The notes beneath the pieces were generated by a model. That model saw nothing but the letters and a program-made list of their open reading frames with translations. It did no database searches and was not told where the DNA came from. A stretch of 35,415 nt of DNA from Corynebacterium sp. (lineage in GTDB: Bacteria; Actinomycetota; Actinomycetes; Mycobacteriales; Mycobacteriaceae). A program made the translations under genes and the position numbers. Positions 8,143-15,887 of the stretch are shown piece after piece. The DNA is taken from the NCBI GenBank assembly GCA_030530875.1, contig JAUMUD010000023.1, forward strand, positions 1 through 35,415, written 5' to 3'. Within the stretch, counting starts at the first letter, position 1. The number at the start of each line of letters is the position of its first letter.

Positions 8143-8796
8143 CTAGCGCAGGGAGTGCAGGGATCGGAATGGTTGGAGCCAGGCGCCCTCGGCCGGCAGG
8201 CGGTCGAGGCTCAGGCGTGGGAGGGCTTCGCGGAAGACCCCTGGAATTTCTTCCAGGTCAATGAAGCTCAGCTTCGGGGAGCTCAAAGCCCAGGAGCAGT
8301 GTTCGTGGAAGCCAATGACGGTCACAGCCACACCGGAATCGGCAAGCTCCTCGATGCGCTCCTGGAAATTCTGCCCATCAGCGCTGGCTACCACCAAGCC
8401 CTTGAGCACTCCCTGGGCGTATCGACGCTCAATATGCGCCAACATATCCGGGTCCACGTCACTATTCTCGGTCTCTTTTGGCTTAGCGAAGACCGCATAA
8501 CCCACATTACGCAGGGCATCCACCCAGCTGCGGATTACCTCCGCACCACCGGGAGCCACATTGGTAAATACCGTGGCCTCCGTTTCAATGCGGATATTGA
8601 GCTTTTCTGAAAGCTCATCGGTATAGTCCAGCAGCCAACGGCCAATGGCATCAAAGCGTGGGCGCTGGTTGGAATTCGGGCGGGCGCCCAAAATTGCGCC
8701 AAGACCCATATCCAGGTTCGGCGCATCCCAAACCATGAGCATTTCTGCATCACTAAGGGGTTCGGCCACCTGGCCGGGTTCGGTATAAGTATTCAT
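8143..8796 (-). CDS. NYN (PIN-like) domain protein, Rv0207c type
   Basis: A 217-residue soluble protein with NYN/PIN-like acidic residues: Asp24 in MVWDAPNLD, Asp113/115/117 in SDVDPDM and Asp140 in VVASADGQNF. NYN domains are metal-dependent ribonuclease folds; the RNA target is unknown. The start ATG has GGGAAAAG upstream. It lies 9 bases after trmB and 11 bases before mmpL, so it is firmly inside the operon. The trmB-NYN-mmpL order is the same as M. tuberculosis Rv0208c-Rv0206c, suggesting a conserved but unexplained link to the mycolate exporter. Confidence 0.82.
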   Translation of the reverse strand: MNTYTEPGQVAEPLSDAEMLMVWDAPNLDMGLGAILGARPNSNQRPRFDAIGRWLLDYTDELSEKLNIRIETEATVFTNVAPGGAEVIRSWVDALRNVGYAVFAKPKETENSDVDPDMLAHIERRYAQGVLKGLVVASADGQNFQERIEELADSGVAVTVIGFHEHCSWALSSPKLSFIDLEEIPGVFREALPRLSLDRLPAEGAWLQPFRSLHSLR

Positions 8797-8805
8797 TCTT
8801 TTCCC

Positions 8806-9546
8806 TTAGACTCGCTGCCAGAGATATTCACGAATGACATGATTCTTATCCAGGCCCTTACCCTCAAATTTGGTAATCACCTGGCGGTCAGTAAGCTGTG
8901 GGCACTCCGGCCATGGCCAGCCCTTATACTCCAGCATTGGCTCGCAATTAACCAGCTCATCAATCCACTCGGCATAGTCAGCATGGTCAGTGGCCACATG
9001 CAAAACCCCGCCCTTTTTCAGGCGTGTGGCAATCAGGTGCAGGGTACCCGACTGAATAATGCGGCGCTTATGATGGCGCGCCTTTGGCCATGGATCCGGG
9101 AAGAAAATGCGGATACCATCCAGGGACTCCGGGGCGAACATGCGGTTAAGCACCTCCACACCATCGCCCTTAACCATGCGGATATTCTCAATCCCGCCGC
9201 GCACCACCGCGCCCAGCAGCTTGGCCAGGCCCGGCCGGTAGAGCTCCACGGCAATCACATTGGTATCGGCCTCCAGCGGCGCCATCGCGGCCGTCGAGGT
9301 ACCCGTACCAGAACCAATCTCAACGATCGTGCGGTGCCCAGCGCGACCAAACCACCCATCAATATCAATGAGTTGCTCGTCCTTGGAATCATCAAGCTCA
9401 GTACCAAAGCGTGGCCAGTTCTCCTCCCAGGTCTTTTCCTGGTTATCGGTCAAGGTGCCACGGCGAAAGCTAATGCCGGATAGGCGTGGGTAATCGCGTC
9501 CATCATTAAATTCGGACTGCTTTGGGCGGAAATTAGACTTAGACAT
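8806..9546 (-). CDS. trmB: tRNA (guanine-N7-)-methyltransferase
   Basis: A 246-residue SAM-dependent enzyme that makes m7G46 in the tRNA variable loop. The SAM site is [17 protein letters not shown] (residues 73-89). The TrmB signature is [15 protein letters not shown] (148-162), and the acidic [13 protein letters not shown] strand is present. An N-terminal extension of about 40 residues is typical of actinobacterial versions. It is the first gene of the minus-strand operon and starts 91 bases from a divergent gene of unknown function. Confidence 0.93.
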   Translation of the reverse strand: MSKSNFRPKQSEFNDGRDYPRLSGISFRRGTLTDNQEKTWEENWPRFGTELDDSKDEQLIDIDGWFGRAGHRTIVEIGSGTGTSTAAMAPLEADTNVIAVELYRPGLAKLLGAVVRGGIENIRMVKGDGVEVLNRMFAPESLDGIRIFFPDPWPKARHHKRRIIQSGTLHLIATRLKKGGVLHVATDHADYAEWIDELVNCEPMLEYKGWPWPECPQLTDRQVITKFEGKGLDKNHVIREYLWQRV

Positions 9547-9637
9547 CTCTTCTATTTTCCTGGTTTATCAGTCATATATCAACCCAAAACACCATGTATA
9601 ATCACTACTACGGGGAGGTTTCCGAGAGGACCTCAAA
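9547..9637 (+). promoter_or_regulatory. Divergent intergenic promoter region; consensus -10 for the plus-strand gene
   Basis: TATAAT at 9597-9602 is preceded by TG, giving an extended -10 box (TGTATAAT). No convincing -35 is visible. An AGAGGA ribosome-binding site at about 9625-9630 serves the TTG start at 9638. The minus-strand trmB promoter must also lie here but I cannot place it. Confidence 0.6.
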
Positions 9638-10954
9638 TTGAGCGATTCCAATTATCTGGGCTCCGCCGCCGGCCGGGCCTTCACTTTAGTGCTGCGCCAA
9701 TACATCCTGTCAGCACCACAAAAACTCCGTCCCGCCCTCCTTGGTATCCTGCGGTACCTGCAAGAACCCTTCCGCATTGGCCTGACATCCGTATCAGCAA
9801 TCAGCCCAAGAATCACGCATGGAAGCAATAATTCTTTCACCACCCTGCCCGTCAGCTGGCCCGTGGTCGGCACCACCGTTGATGGCATAGTCCTCCTCCA
9901 TGAGGGCCCACTTCCCACCCGCGTGCGCTGGCGCCTCTACCACGGCATTGAGGCCGGCTTTCACCTCAGCCCACACAGCGATCAGCACATCCAGCACACT
10001 CTCACTGAGCTTATCGACGCCGCCACACCCCGCCTCATCCAGGCCCGCACCCGTATCGCCCTTGCCATGCTCCACGCCACCCTCTACTACCACAAGGCCG
10101 TCCCGCCGCCGCAGGTTCGAAAAATCCTGGCGGATTTTTCGAACCTAGGAGATTTTTCTGAAAATTTTTCGAATAATTTGGAGTCGACCGGCGCGCTAGA
10201 GCCGATCCGACTCGCGGTTATTAGTCCGGATAAAAGTGCGCGGGAAAATTTTGAAAAAATTCTTGAGCGGGAGATTGTGAAATTTCAGAAAAATTCAGAA
10301 TTTCCGGGTGAGGAGGGGCCGGAGATTGAACTCATTTCGGCTACAACTTTTGCCGATGTGGTGGTTGCTATTCCACCGCCACATGGCTGGAAGCCTGCAG
10401 ATATTGAGGCTTTGAAAAAGGTCCATGCCCATGTTGGTCGCCTCATTATTGAAGACAGCTTTGTGACCGACAGCGCTGAATCAGTGCTGAGTCGTGTGGT
10501 CGAGCTGGCCTCGTCTGCTCCCGCGAACCCAGACTTCTTTCCATTTTTCAAAAACGGTGACTCGACCGGAGGTCCCGTGGTTGCGGCGTCAGAGCAACCA
10601 CTCCAGCCACCGCAACCAGGAACTAAATCCGGACTGTATGCCGGAGGCATACATGGACGGATGTTGATAAGCCTTCGGGATCCAATCGCGCGCCGGGCCT
10701 GCGTACGCAGCTTGGTGCGCGGGCCCAAGGTGCTGGTGGAGACAGTGGCAGTGGCGGTTTTGATTGCCGTCTTTGGGATTTTGCTGCTCACTGATATGAT
10801 TGGCGCAGGTGGTTTCCTTGGCATAGGAATATTAGCCCACAGAATGTACTCCCGGTGGTACGGGCTAGTCCGCGACTGGTTAATCCGCCATCCCGAATAT
10901 GACCCCGATGGGCGTGCCCAGTGGATTTCCCAAACTACTAAGGAGCATAAATGA
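9638..10954 (+). CDS. Conserved membrane-anchored protein of unknown function between trmB and pckA
   Basis: A 438-residue protein with TTG start supported by AGAGGA seven to eight bases upstream. Residues 1-160 are a helical, His/Arg-rich domain. Residues about 165-185 are a low-complexity DFSNLGDFSENFSNN stretch encoded by AT-rich repeats. Residues about 188-290 look like an alpha/beta domain whose first strand and loop read RLAVISPDKSARENF, where a GTPase would have a GxxxxGKS P-loop. The P-loop is absent, so nucleotide binding is doubtful. One or two membrane helices lie at about 365-400, followed by a basic C-terminus. The position and strand match Rv0209/Rv0210 of M. tuberculosis, but I claim no homology. 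The stop overlaps the next gene (ATGA). Confidence 0.75.
   Translation: MSDSNYLGSAAGRAFTLVLRQYILSAPQKLRPALLGILRYLQEPFRIGLTSVSAISPRITHGSNNSFTTLPVSWPVVGTTVDGIVLLHEGPLPTRVRWRLYHGIEAGFHLSPHSDQHIQHTLTELIDAATPRLIQARTRIALAMLHATLYYHKAVPPPQVRKILADFSNLGDFSENFSNNLESTGALEPIRLAVISPDKSARENFEKILEREIVKFQKNSEFPGEEGPEIELISATTFADVVVAIPPPHGWKPADIEALKKVHAHVGRLIIEDSFVTDSAESVLSRVVELASSAPANPDFFPFFKNGDSTGGPVVAASEQPLQPPQPGTKSGLYAGGIHGRMLISLRDPIARRACVRSLVRGPKVLVETVAVAVLIAVFGILLLTDMIGAGGFLGIGILAHRMYSRWYGLVRDWLIRHPEYDPDGRAQWISQTTKEHK
10113..10146. repeat. Perfect intragenic hairpin (15-bp arms, 4-base loop)
   Basis: AGGTTCGAAAAATCC at 10113-10127 is the exact reverse complement of GGATTTTTCGAACCT at 10132-10146, with TGGC between. 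Two more degenerate copies of the ATTTTTCxGAA unit follow at about 10150-10180. TTCGAA occurs three times in under 60 bases. The stretch is in frame and strikingly AT-rich compared with the surrounding coding sequence. Confidence 0.85.
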
Positions 10955-11268
10955 TTCCTGAACTGCTCAGCCTTGAAGAGCTGCTGAATAAGGCCCTTGA
11001 CCATGGCCTGCAGATTGAGGCCGGCCATAGTAAGCGCATGCCCTATGAGGATGGCCTGGCCATCTTCGCCGATTTGAATAATGATGGCGTGATTGATCAG
11101 GTGCAGACCATCGACTTTCAAGGGGAGTCGACCTTCTATTCCGTGATTAATTCGGAGCTTTTAGAGGTCGATGAGAATGCGGCCCCTGATTGGATCGGGC
11201 TGGATTTCGGGGAGAACTTACCCGATGGTACGGAATCGGATGAAGACACGGGTTGGGTACGCCTTTAA
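10951..11268 (+). CDS. Small acidic protein with an EF-hand-like loop, unknown function
   Basis: A 105-residue soluble, very acidic protein. Its start ATG overlaps the preceding stop by four bases (ATGA), so it is translationally coupled to the membrane protein upstream. The segment FADLNNDGVIDQV (about residues 39-51) has Asp/Asn/Asp-Gly/Asp spacing like an EF-hand or dockerin calcium loop. The C-terminus (DGTESDEDTGWVRL) is also acidic. There is no signal peptide. It might belong to a DUF6802-type family of actinobacterial proteins, but I cannot confirm this from memory. A calcium-dependent partner for the upstream protein is only a hypothesis. Confidence 0.72.
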   Translation: MIPELLSLEELLNKALDHGLQIEAGHSKRMPYEDGLAIFADLNNDGVIDQVQTIDFQGESTFYSVINSELLEVDENAAPDWIGLDFGENLPDGTESDEDTGWVRL

Positions 11269-11393
11269 CAAACGTGATATATCTCCCATTTTTTAGTCGG
11301 TTGCGTTTCCTGTGACCAGGCCTTTTGGTGAAAAGTGTGGCGCATACCTCTTTTCAACCTTCGAGTAGCAGTAAATGAAACGGTTTTCGGGTG

Positions 11394-11399
11394 TATTCT
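11394..11399 (+). promoter_or_regulatory. Candidate -10 box of pckA
   Basis: TATTCT preceded by GTG sits 35 bases before the pckA start, and AGGAG lies just upstream of the ATG at 11434. The 165-base gap before pckA shows no clear -35 box or recognisable operator, and no terminator for the preceding gene. Confidence 0.4.
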
Positions 11400-11433
11400 G
11401 AAACTGAATCTGCTACCCGTAGTCAGGAGAATT

Positions 11434-13278
11434 ATGACCACACTCACCAAAGATGCACTCCGTGAAATCATCCCAACTAAGCATGAGAAACTGCTCACGT
11501 GGATTCATGAGGCCGTAGAACTCTGCCAGCCAGATAAAGTTGAGTTCGCCGATGGCTCCCAGGAAGAATGGGACCGCCTGACTAAGCTGCTTGTGGATGC
11601 CGGCACCTTGATTCCTCTCAACCCAGAGAAGAAGCCAAATAGCTTCCTGGCACGTTCCAATCCAAATGATGTCGCCCGTGTAGAGTCCCGTACATTCATC
11701 TGCTCCGCAACGGAAGAGGGCGCAGGCCCAACCAATAACTGGCGCGAGCCAGAAGCCATGAAGGCCGAAATGCGCGAGCACTACAAGGGCTCCATGCGTG
11801 GCCGCACCATGTACGTGGTTCCATTCGCCATGGGCCCAGTTGGCAGCCCACTGGCCAAGTACGGTGTCCAGCTCACCGACTCCGCCTATGTGGTACTCTC
11901 CATGCGCATTATGACCCGCATGGGCACCGAGGCCTTCAAGAAGATTGAAGAACTCGGCGAGTACGTGCCATGTCTGCACTCCGTGGGTGCCCCACTGGAG
12001 CCAGGTCAGGAAGATGACATCTGGCCATGCAATGAGACCAAGTACATCACCCAGTTCCCAGAAACCCACGAAATCTGGTCCTACGGTTCCGGCTATGGCG
12101 GCAACGCAATTCTCGCCAAGAAGTGCTTCGCTCTCCGTATTGCCTCCGTGCTTGGTAAGGAAGAAGGCTGGCTCGCAGAGCACATGCTGATCCTCAAGCT
12201 CACCAGCCCAGAGGGCAAGAGCTACCACATTGCAGCAGCCTTCCCATCTGCCTGCGGCAAGACCAACCTGGCCATGCTGCAGCCAACCATCGAAGGCTGG
12301 AAGGCAGAAATCATCGGTGATGATATTGCCTGGATGCGCTTCGGTGAGGACGGACGACTGTGGGCAATTAACCCAGAAAATGGCCTCTTCGGTGTGGCAC
12401 CGGGTACCAACTATGACACCAACCCGAACGCAATGTACGCACTGGAGCCAGGAAATACCCTCTACACCAATGTTGCCCTCACCGATGACGGTGACATTTG
12501 GTGGGAGGGTCTGGAGAACAAGCCAGCCCACGCCATCGACTGGCTCGGCAATGACTGGACCCCAGAGTCCGAGACCCCAGCTGCTCATCCAAACTCCCGC
12601 TACTGCGTGGCCATCGAGCAGTGCCCAGTGGTCTCCGATGAGTTCAACAACCCAACTGGTGTTCCTATCGACGCCATCCTCTTCGGTGGTCGCCGCCCTG
12701 ACACCGTCCCACTGGTCACCGAGGCCTTCAACTGGGATCACGCCACCATGATTGGTGCACTCCTCGCATCCGGTCAAACCGCAGCTGCTGCTGAAGCCGC
12801 TGTTGGTGCCCTGCGCCACGACCCAATGGCCATGCTGCCATTCATCGGCTACAACGCAGGCGACTACCTCCAGCACTGGATTGACATGGGCCACCGTGAG
12901 GGCGCCAAGCTCCCACGCGTATACCTGGTCAACTGGTTCCGTCGCGGTGAAGATGGCCGCTTCCTCTGGCCAGGATTCGGCGACAACAGCCGAGTCCTCA
13001 AGTGGATTGTGGATCGCATTGAAAACCGTGTACAATGTGAGGAAACCGTTGCTGGTCACACGGCGCGAGTTGAAGATCTTGACCTTACCGGACTCAAGGA
13101 ACCAGTCGAGGATGTTGCTGAAGCACTCAGCGCACCAGCCGAAGACTGGGCCCGCGATATTCCAGACGGTGAGGCTTGGTTGACAAAGCTTGGCCCTAAG
13201 GTCCCTGCTGAGGTCTGGGAGCAGTTCAATCTGCTCAAGGACCGCATCAAGGCTGCGGGTGCCGTAATACCTGAGTAA
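11434..13278 (+). CDS. pckA: Phosphoenolpyruvate carboxykinase (GTP)
   Basis: A 614-residue cytosolic enzyme converting oxaloacetate and GTP to PEP, GDP and CO2, the main gluconeogenic step in corynebacteria. The GTP-class P-loop with reactive Cys274 is [12 protein letters not shown] (residues 270-281), followed by the Mg/Mn site GDDIAWM (Asp296-Asp297) and the downstream [10 protein letters not shown] segment. The ATG at 11434 has AGGAG five bases upstream and is followed by [12 protein letters not shown]; the frame is open 99 bases further upstream but without support. It is encoded alone and ends in two hairpins. The neighbourhood (trmB, two unknown genes, pckA) follows the mycobacterial order Rv0208c-Rv0211. 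Confidence 0.95.
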   Translation: MTTLTKDALREIIPTKHEKLLTWIHEAVELCQPDKVEFADGSQEEWDRLTKLLVDAGTLIPLNPEKKPNSFLARSNPNDVARVESRTFICSATEEGAGPTNNWREPEAMKAEMREHYKGSMRGRTMYVVPFAMGPVGSPLAKYGVQLTDSAYVVLSMRIMTRMGTEAFKKIEELGEYVPCLHSVGAPLEPGQEDDIWPCNETKYITQFPETHEIWSYGSGYGGNAILAKKCFALRIASVLGKEEGWLAEHMLILKLTSPEGKSYHIAAAFPSACGKTNLAMLQPTIEGWKAEIIGDDIAWMRFGEDGRLWAINPENGLFGVAPGTNYDTNPNAMYALEPGNTLYTNVALTDDGDIWWEGLENKPAHAIDWLGNDWTPESETPAAHPNSRYCVAIEQCPVVSDEFNNPTGVPIDAILFGGRRPDTVPLVTEAFNWDHATMIGALLASGQTAAAAEAAVGALRHDPMAMLPFIGYNAGDYLQHWIDMGHREGAKLPRVYLVNWFRRGEDGRFLWPGFGDNSRVLKWIVDRIENRVQCEETVAGHTARVEDLDLTGLKEPVEDVAEALSAPAEDWARDIPDGEAWLTKLGPKVPAEVWEQFNLLKDRIKAAGAVIPE

Positions 13279-13283
13279 TCAGG

Positions 13284-13358
13284 CGGCTAGATCCATCCTA
13301 GCCGTTAAAAACCTAAAAAGTCACGGGGCTGATTTCGAAAGGAATCAGCCCCATTTCG
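13284..13358 (+). terminator. Double hairpin terminator region after pckA
   Basis: The first hairpin is CGGCTAG / CTAGCCG (13284-13304) followed by TTAAAA. The second is GGGGCTGATT / AATCAGCCCC (13325-13352) with an eight-base loop and then ATTTC. The second stem is strong, but its T-run is poor. In addition, CCTGA-GTAA-TCAGG (13270-13283) places the pckA stop codon in a small hairpin loop. Confidence 0.7.
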
Positions 13359-13375
13359 CCTATTTACCACCACTG

Positions 13376-13954
13376 ATGCCCATGAGTTCCGGATATTCCC
13401 TTCTTCGACCACTACCCAAAATCGCCGACTGCCCCGCCTTCAAAGTCACCGGCTATGATGTGCATAAATTTAAACCCGTAGGGTGGATGAAAGACCCACG
13501 CGAGCAAATGGCCTGCTGCGTAGAAGTACAACTCCACTACTACCTCCGAATTGCGGGTTCCGCCTACCCAGCCAGCTGGCGCAAAAAGTGGGCTCGCCGC
13601 CTCAAGGATTCCCCATGGGACGGCATCGCCGAGGGTGAAACCACCGTCGACTACGGGGTATGGTCCATGATGGAACTCGAATGGCCATCCTTCTTCCTCA
13701 AACTCATGTATGAGGCAGTCGACGGCTGGTACACCCACCTCTACGAACTCGGTGACCGCGAAGATAGAGACGAGATTCTCGAATGGTTAAGCTCGCTGCG
13801 CTACGGTGCCCTTGACTTAATTGATGAAGCCGAAAAACGCGAGGCCGCAGAAGGAATCTACTTCCCATACCTGCCCGGTTGGGATGACCGCCCCAAGCGC
13901 GAAAACCCACGGCGCTTCCTCAACCTCGATGACCTTAGTGTTTACGAGCGATAA
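13376..13954 (+). CDS. Hypothetical protein, unknown function
   Basis: A 192-residue soluble protein rich in Trp, Tyr, Asp and Glu, with no signal peptide or membrane helix and no motif that I recognise. Two ATGs (13376 and 13382) are possible starts and neither has a visible ribosome-binding site, so the start is uncertain. It follows the pckA hairpins by 18 bases and ends convergently, overlapping the mtrP stop by 20 bp. Coding quality (codon use, acidic and aromatic composition) looks real. Confidence 0.65.
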   Translation: MPMSSGYSLLRPLPKIADCPAFKVTGYDVHKFKPVGWMKDPREQMACCVEVQLHYYLRIAGSAYPASWRKKWARRLKDSPWDGIAEGETTVDYGVWSMMELEWPSFFLKLMYEAVDGWYTHLYELGDREDRDEILEWLSSLRYGALDLIDEAEKREAAEGIYFPYLPGWDDRPKRENPRRFLNLDDLSVYER

Positions 13955-14723
13955 CCACGAGGTTACTTGCAAAAAACTCGCGCAATACGGGGACCTGCAC
14001 TACCCACCACGCCCACCATGGATGATAGCGGGGAATAAAATGCAGGTTCCTAAGACCCCTGGCCCTTTTGGCCCAACGGATACCAGCAGCCGCACTCACA
14101 TTAAAAAGGGACTCACCAAAGACATTCTTCGGCGGATGACCATGGGTTTTCTCATAGCGGCGACGAGCAAAATGGCCACCCACATAGTGCTGCCACAAGC
14201 CAGTCTCATGGCCACCAAAAGGCCCAAGCCACACAGTATATGAGAGCACAAAAAGCCCGCCAGGCTTGAGCACACGCAGCATCTCATCTGCCATAAGCTC
14301 CCAATGATCCACATGCTCCACCACATTGGAAGAGTAGACAATATCAAAGCTGGAATCAGCAAAAGGAAGATAACGGCCATCAGCACGGACCGAATCCGTA
14401 TTACGAATACCCGCCGCACTCATCTCACCAACATCAGGCTCCACCGGCACATACCACGCGCCCATCTGCTCAAAAGCCTCGGAGAAATAACCAGGCCCAC
14501 CACCCACATCAAGAACACTCAGACCCTTGAGGCTGTGCTCATCACGAATATCCGCATTGGCAGCCGCGATAAACTCGGCTGTATCTTTGGCAAGCAGCGT
14601 GTAGAAAATATCCGGGTTCTTCTGCTCCTGCGGAAAAGTACGCAGCAAATTCCAGGCGCGCCCAAAACTCGCACGCCCACGCAAAAACCGAAGAGCTTTC
14701 ACTGCCCGAAACATACCCGCCAT
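13935..14723 (-). CDS. mtrP: SAM-dependent methyltransferase, MtrP / Rv0224c type
   Basis: A 262-residue class I methyltransferase. The SAM-binding motif I is VLDVGGGPGYF (residues 70-80), motif II FDIVYSSNVVEHV (126-138) and motif III MLRVLKPGGLFVLSY (148-162). Strand and neighbours (GT4 divergently, then membrane protein, DUF3068, acyltransferase) match Rv0224c-Rv0228 and the C. glutamicum locus where MtrP (NCgl2764) was reported to be needed for transport of acetylated trehalose monocorynomycolate. The substrate is not known to me. Only 48 bases separate its start from the divergent glycosyltransferase. Confidence 0.82.
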   Translation of the reverse strand: MAGMFRAVKALRFLRGRASFGRAWNLLRTFPQEQKNPDIFYTLLAKDTAEFIAAANADIRDEHSLKGLSVLDVGGGPGYFSEAFEQMGAWYVPVEPDVGEMSAAGIRNTDSVRADGRYLPFADSSFDIVYSSNVVEHVDHWELMADEMLRVLKPGGLFVLSYTVWLGPFGGHETGLWQHYVGGHFARRRYEKTHGHPPKNVFGESLFNVSAAAGIRWAKRARGLRNLHFIPRYHPWWAWWVVQVPVLREFFASNLVVIARKH

Positions 14724-14771
14724 TTTATCAATGTCATCAAAGTAGGCATATGCTGTTAGTCTTAGATCATC

Positions 14772-15887
14772 ATGAAGATCCTCCTTTTATGCTGGCGCGA
14801 TATGGGACACCCCCAAGGCGGGGGTTCCGAACGCTACCTGGAAAGAGTCGGCGAATACCTCGCCGCCCAGGGCCACGAGATCATCTTCCGCACCGCCCAC
14901 TATGAAGGCGCCCCAACCCACTCCACCCACAACGGCATCCGCTACATCCGCCAAGGGAACCGCTTCACCGTCTACCCACGAGCCCTCATGGCACTCGGCC
15001 TTGAAGCACTAATTTCAAAAACCCGACCAGACCTCATCATCGACACCCAAAACGGTGTGCCCTTCTTCAGCCCAATGGTCAACTACCGCGGCATCCCCGT
15101 CATCCTCCTCACCCACCACTGCCACAAAGAACAATGGCCAGTGGCCGGTCCCGGCCTAGCCCAACTCGGCTGGTTCCTGGAAAGCAAAATCGCACCCCGC
15201 GCATACCGCAAATCCACCTATGTGACCGTCTCCCAAGCAAGCGCCCAGGAACTCTACGACCAAGGCATCGACCCCGACCGCGTCCACATCATCCACAATG
15301 GTGTCGACCCAGTACCGCAGGACCTTCCGGTCCTGCCAAAGACCCATGACTTCCACCTCGTCACCCTCTCCCGCCTTGTGCCCCACAAGCAGATCGAAGA
15401 TGCCATTCGCGTAGTCGGCGCACTCAACCAGAGCTTCGATATCTGCCTCGACGTGATCGGCTCCGGCTGGTGGGCCGACCAACTCCAAGACTTCGCCGCC
15501 ACCCACGCGCCAGGCCGTGTCCACTTCCACGGTCATGTGGGAGAGGAACTCAAATACGCACTGCTAGGTCGCGCAGACCTCCACCTCATGCCAAGCCGCA
15601 AAGAAGGCTGGGGCCTCGCAGTCATCGAAGCCGGCCGCATGGGAGTACCCACCATCGGCTACCGCGCCTCAGCAGGCCTACGCGACTCCATCCGCGATGG
15701 TGAAACGGGCCTACTCGTGGATTCACAACAACAATTGACCGCAGCTACCAAGAACCTCCTTGCGGATTCCGAATACCGCGAGCGCCTAGGTCTGGCTGCT
15801 AAAGAATTCGCCGCCTCCTACTCCTGGGAGAAAACCGGTGAAGAATGGGCGGAACTTATTTCCGTAATCTGCGGACCAAAATTGTAA
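14772..15887 (+). CDS. GT4-family glycosyltransferase, Rv0225 type
   Basis: A 371-residue GT-B fold glycosyltransferase. The N-terminal Gly-rich acceptor loop is GHPQGGGSERYLERVGEYLA (12-31). The donor domain begins near IIHNGVDPVP (173-182). The EX7E donor-binding motif is Glu278...Glu286 in RKEGWGLAVIEAGRMG, followed by the nucleotide-sugar segment DGETGLLVD. The retaining GT4 assignment is confident; donor and acceptor are unknown. The position in the mtrP-tmaT block suggests an envelope glycolipid or glycan. The 3' end overlaps the convergent membrane-protein gene by 32 bp. Confidence 0.87.
   Translation: MKILLLCWRDMGHPQGGGSERYLERVGEYLAAQGHEIIFRTAHYEGAPTHSTHNGIRYIRQGNRFTVYPRALMALGLEALISKTRPDLIIDTQNGVPFFSPMVNYRGIPVILLTHHCHKEQWPVAGPGLAQLGWFLESKIAPRAYRKSTYVTVSQASAQELYDQGIDPDRVHIIHNGVDPVPQDLPVLPKTHDFHLVTLSRLVPHKQIEDAIRVVGALNQSFDICLDVIGSGWWADQLQDFAATHAPGRVHFHGHVGEELKYALLGRADLHLMPSRKEGWGLAVIEAGRMGVPTIGYRASAGLRDSIRDGETGLLVDSQQQLTAATKNLLADSEYRERLGLAAKEFAASYSWEKTGEEWAELISVICGPKL

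Noticed and set aside
11275-11295. CGTGATATATCTCCC upstream of pckA as a GlxR site
   Set aside because: Only the left half resembles TGTGA; the right half does not match TCACA. Too weak to call.
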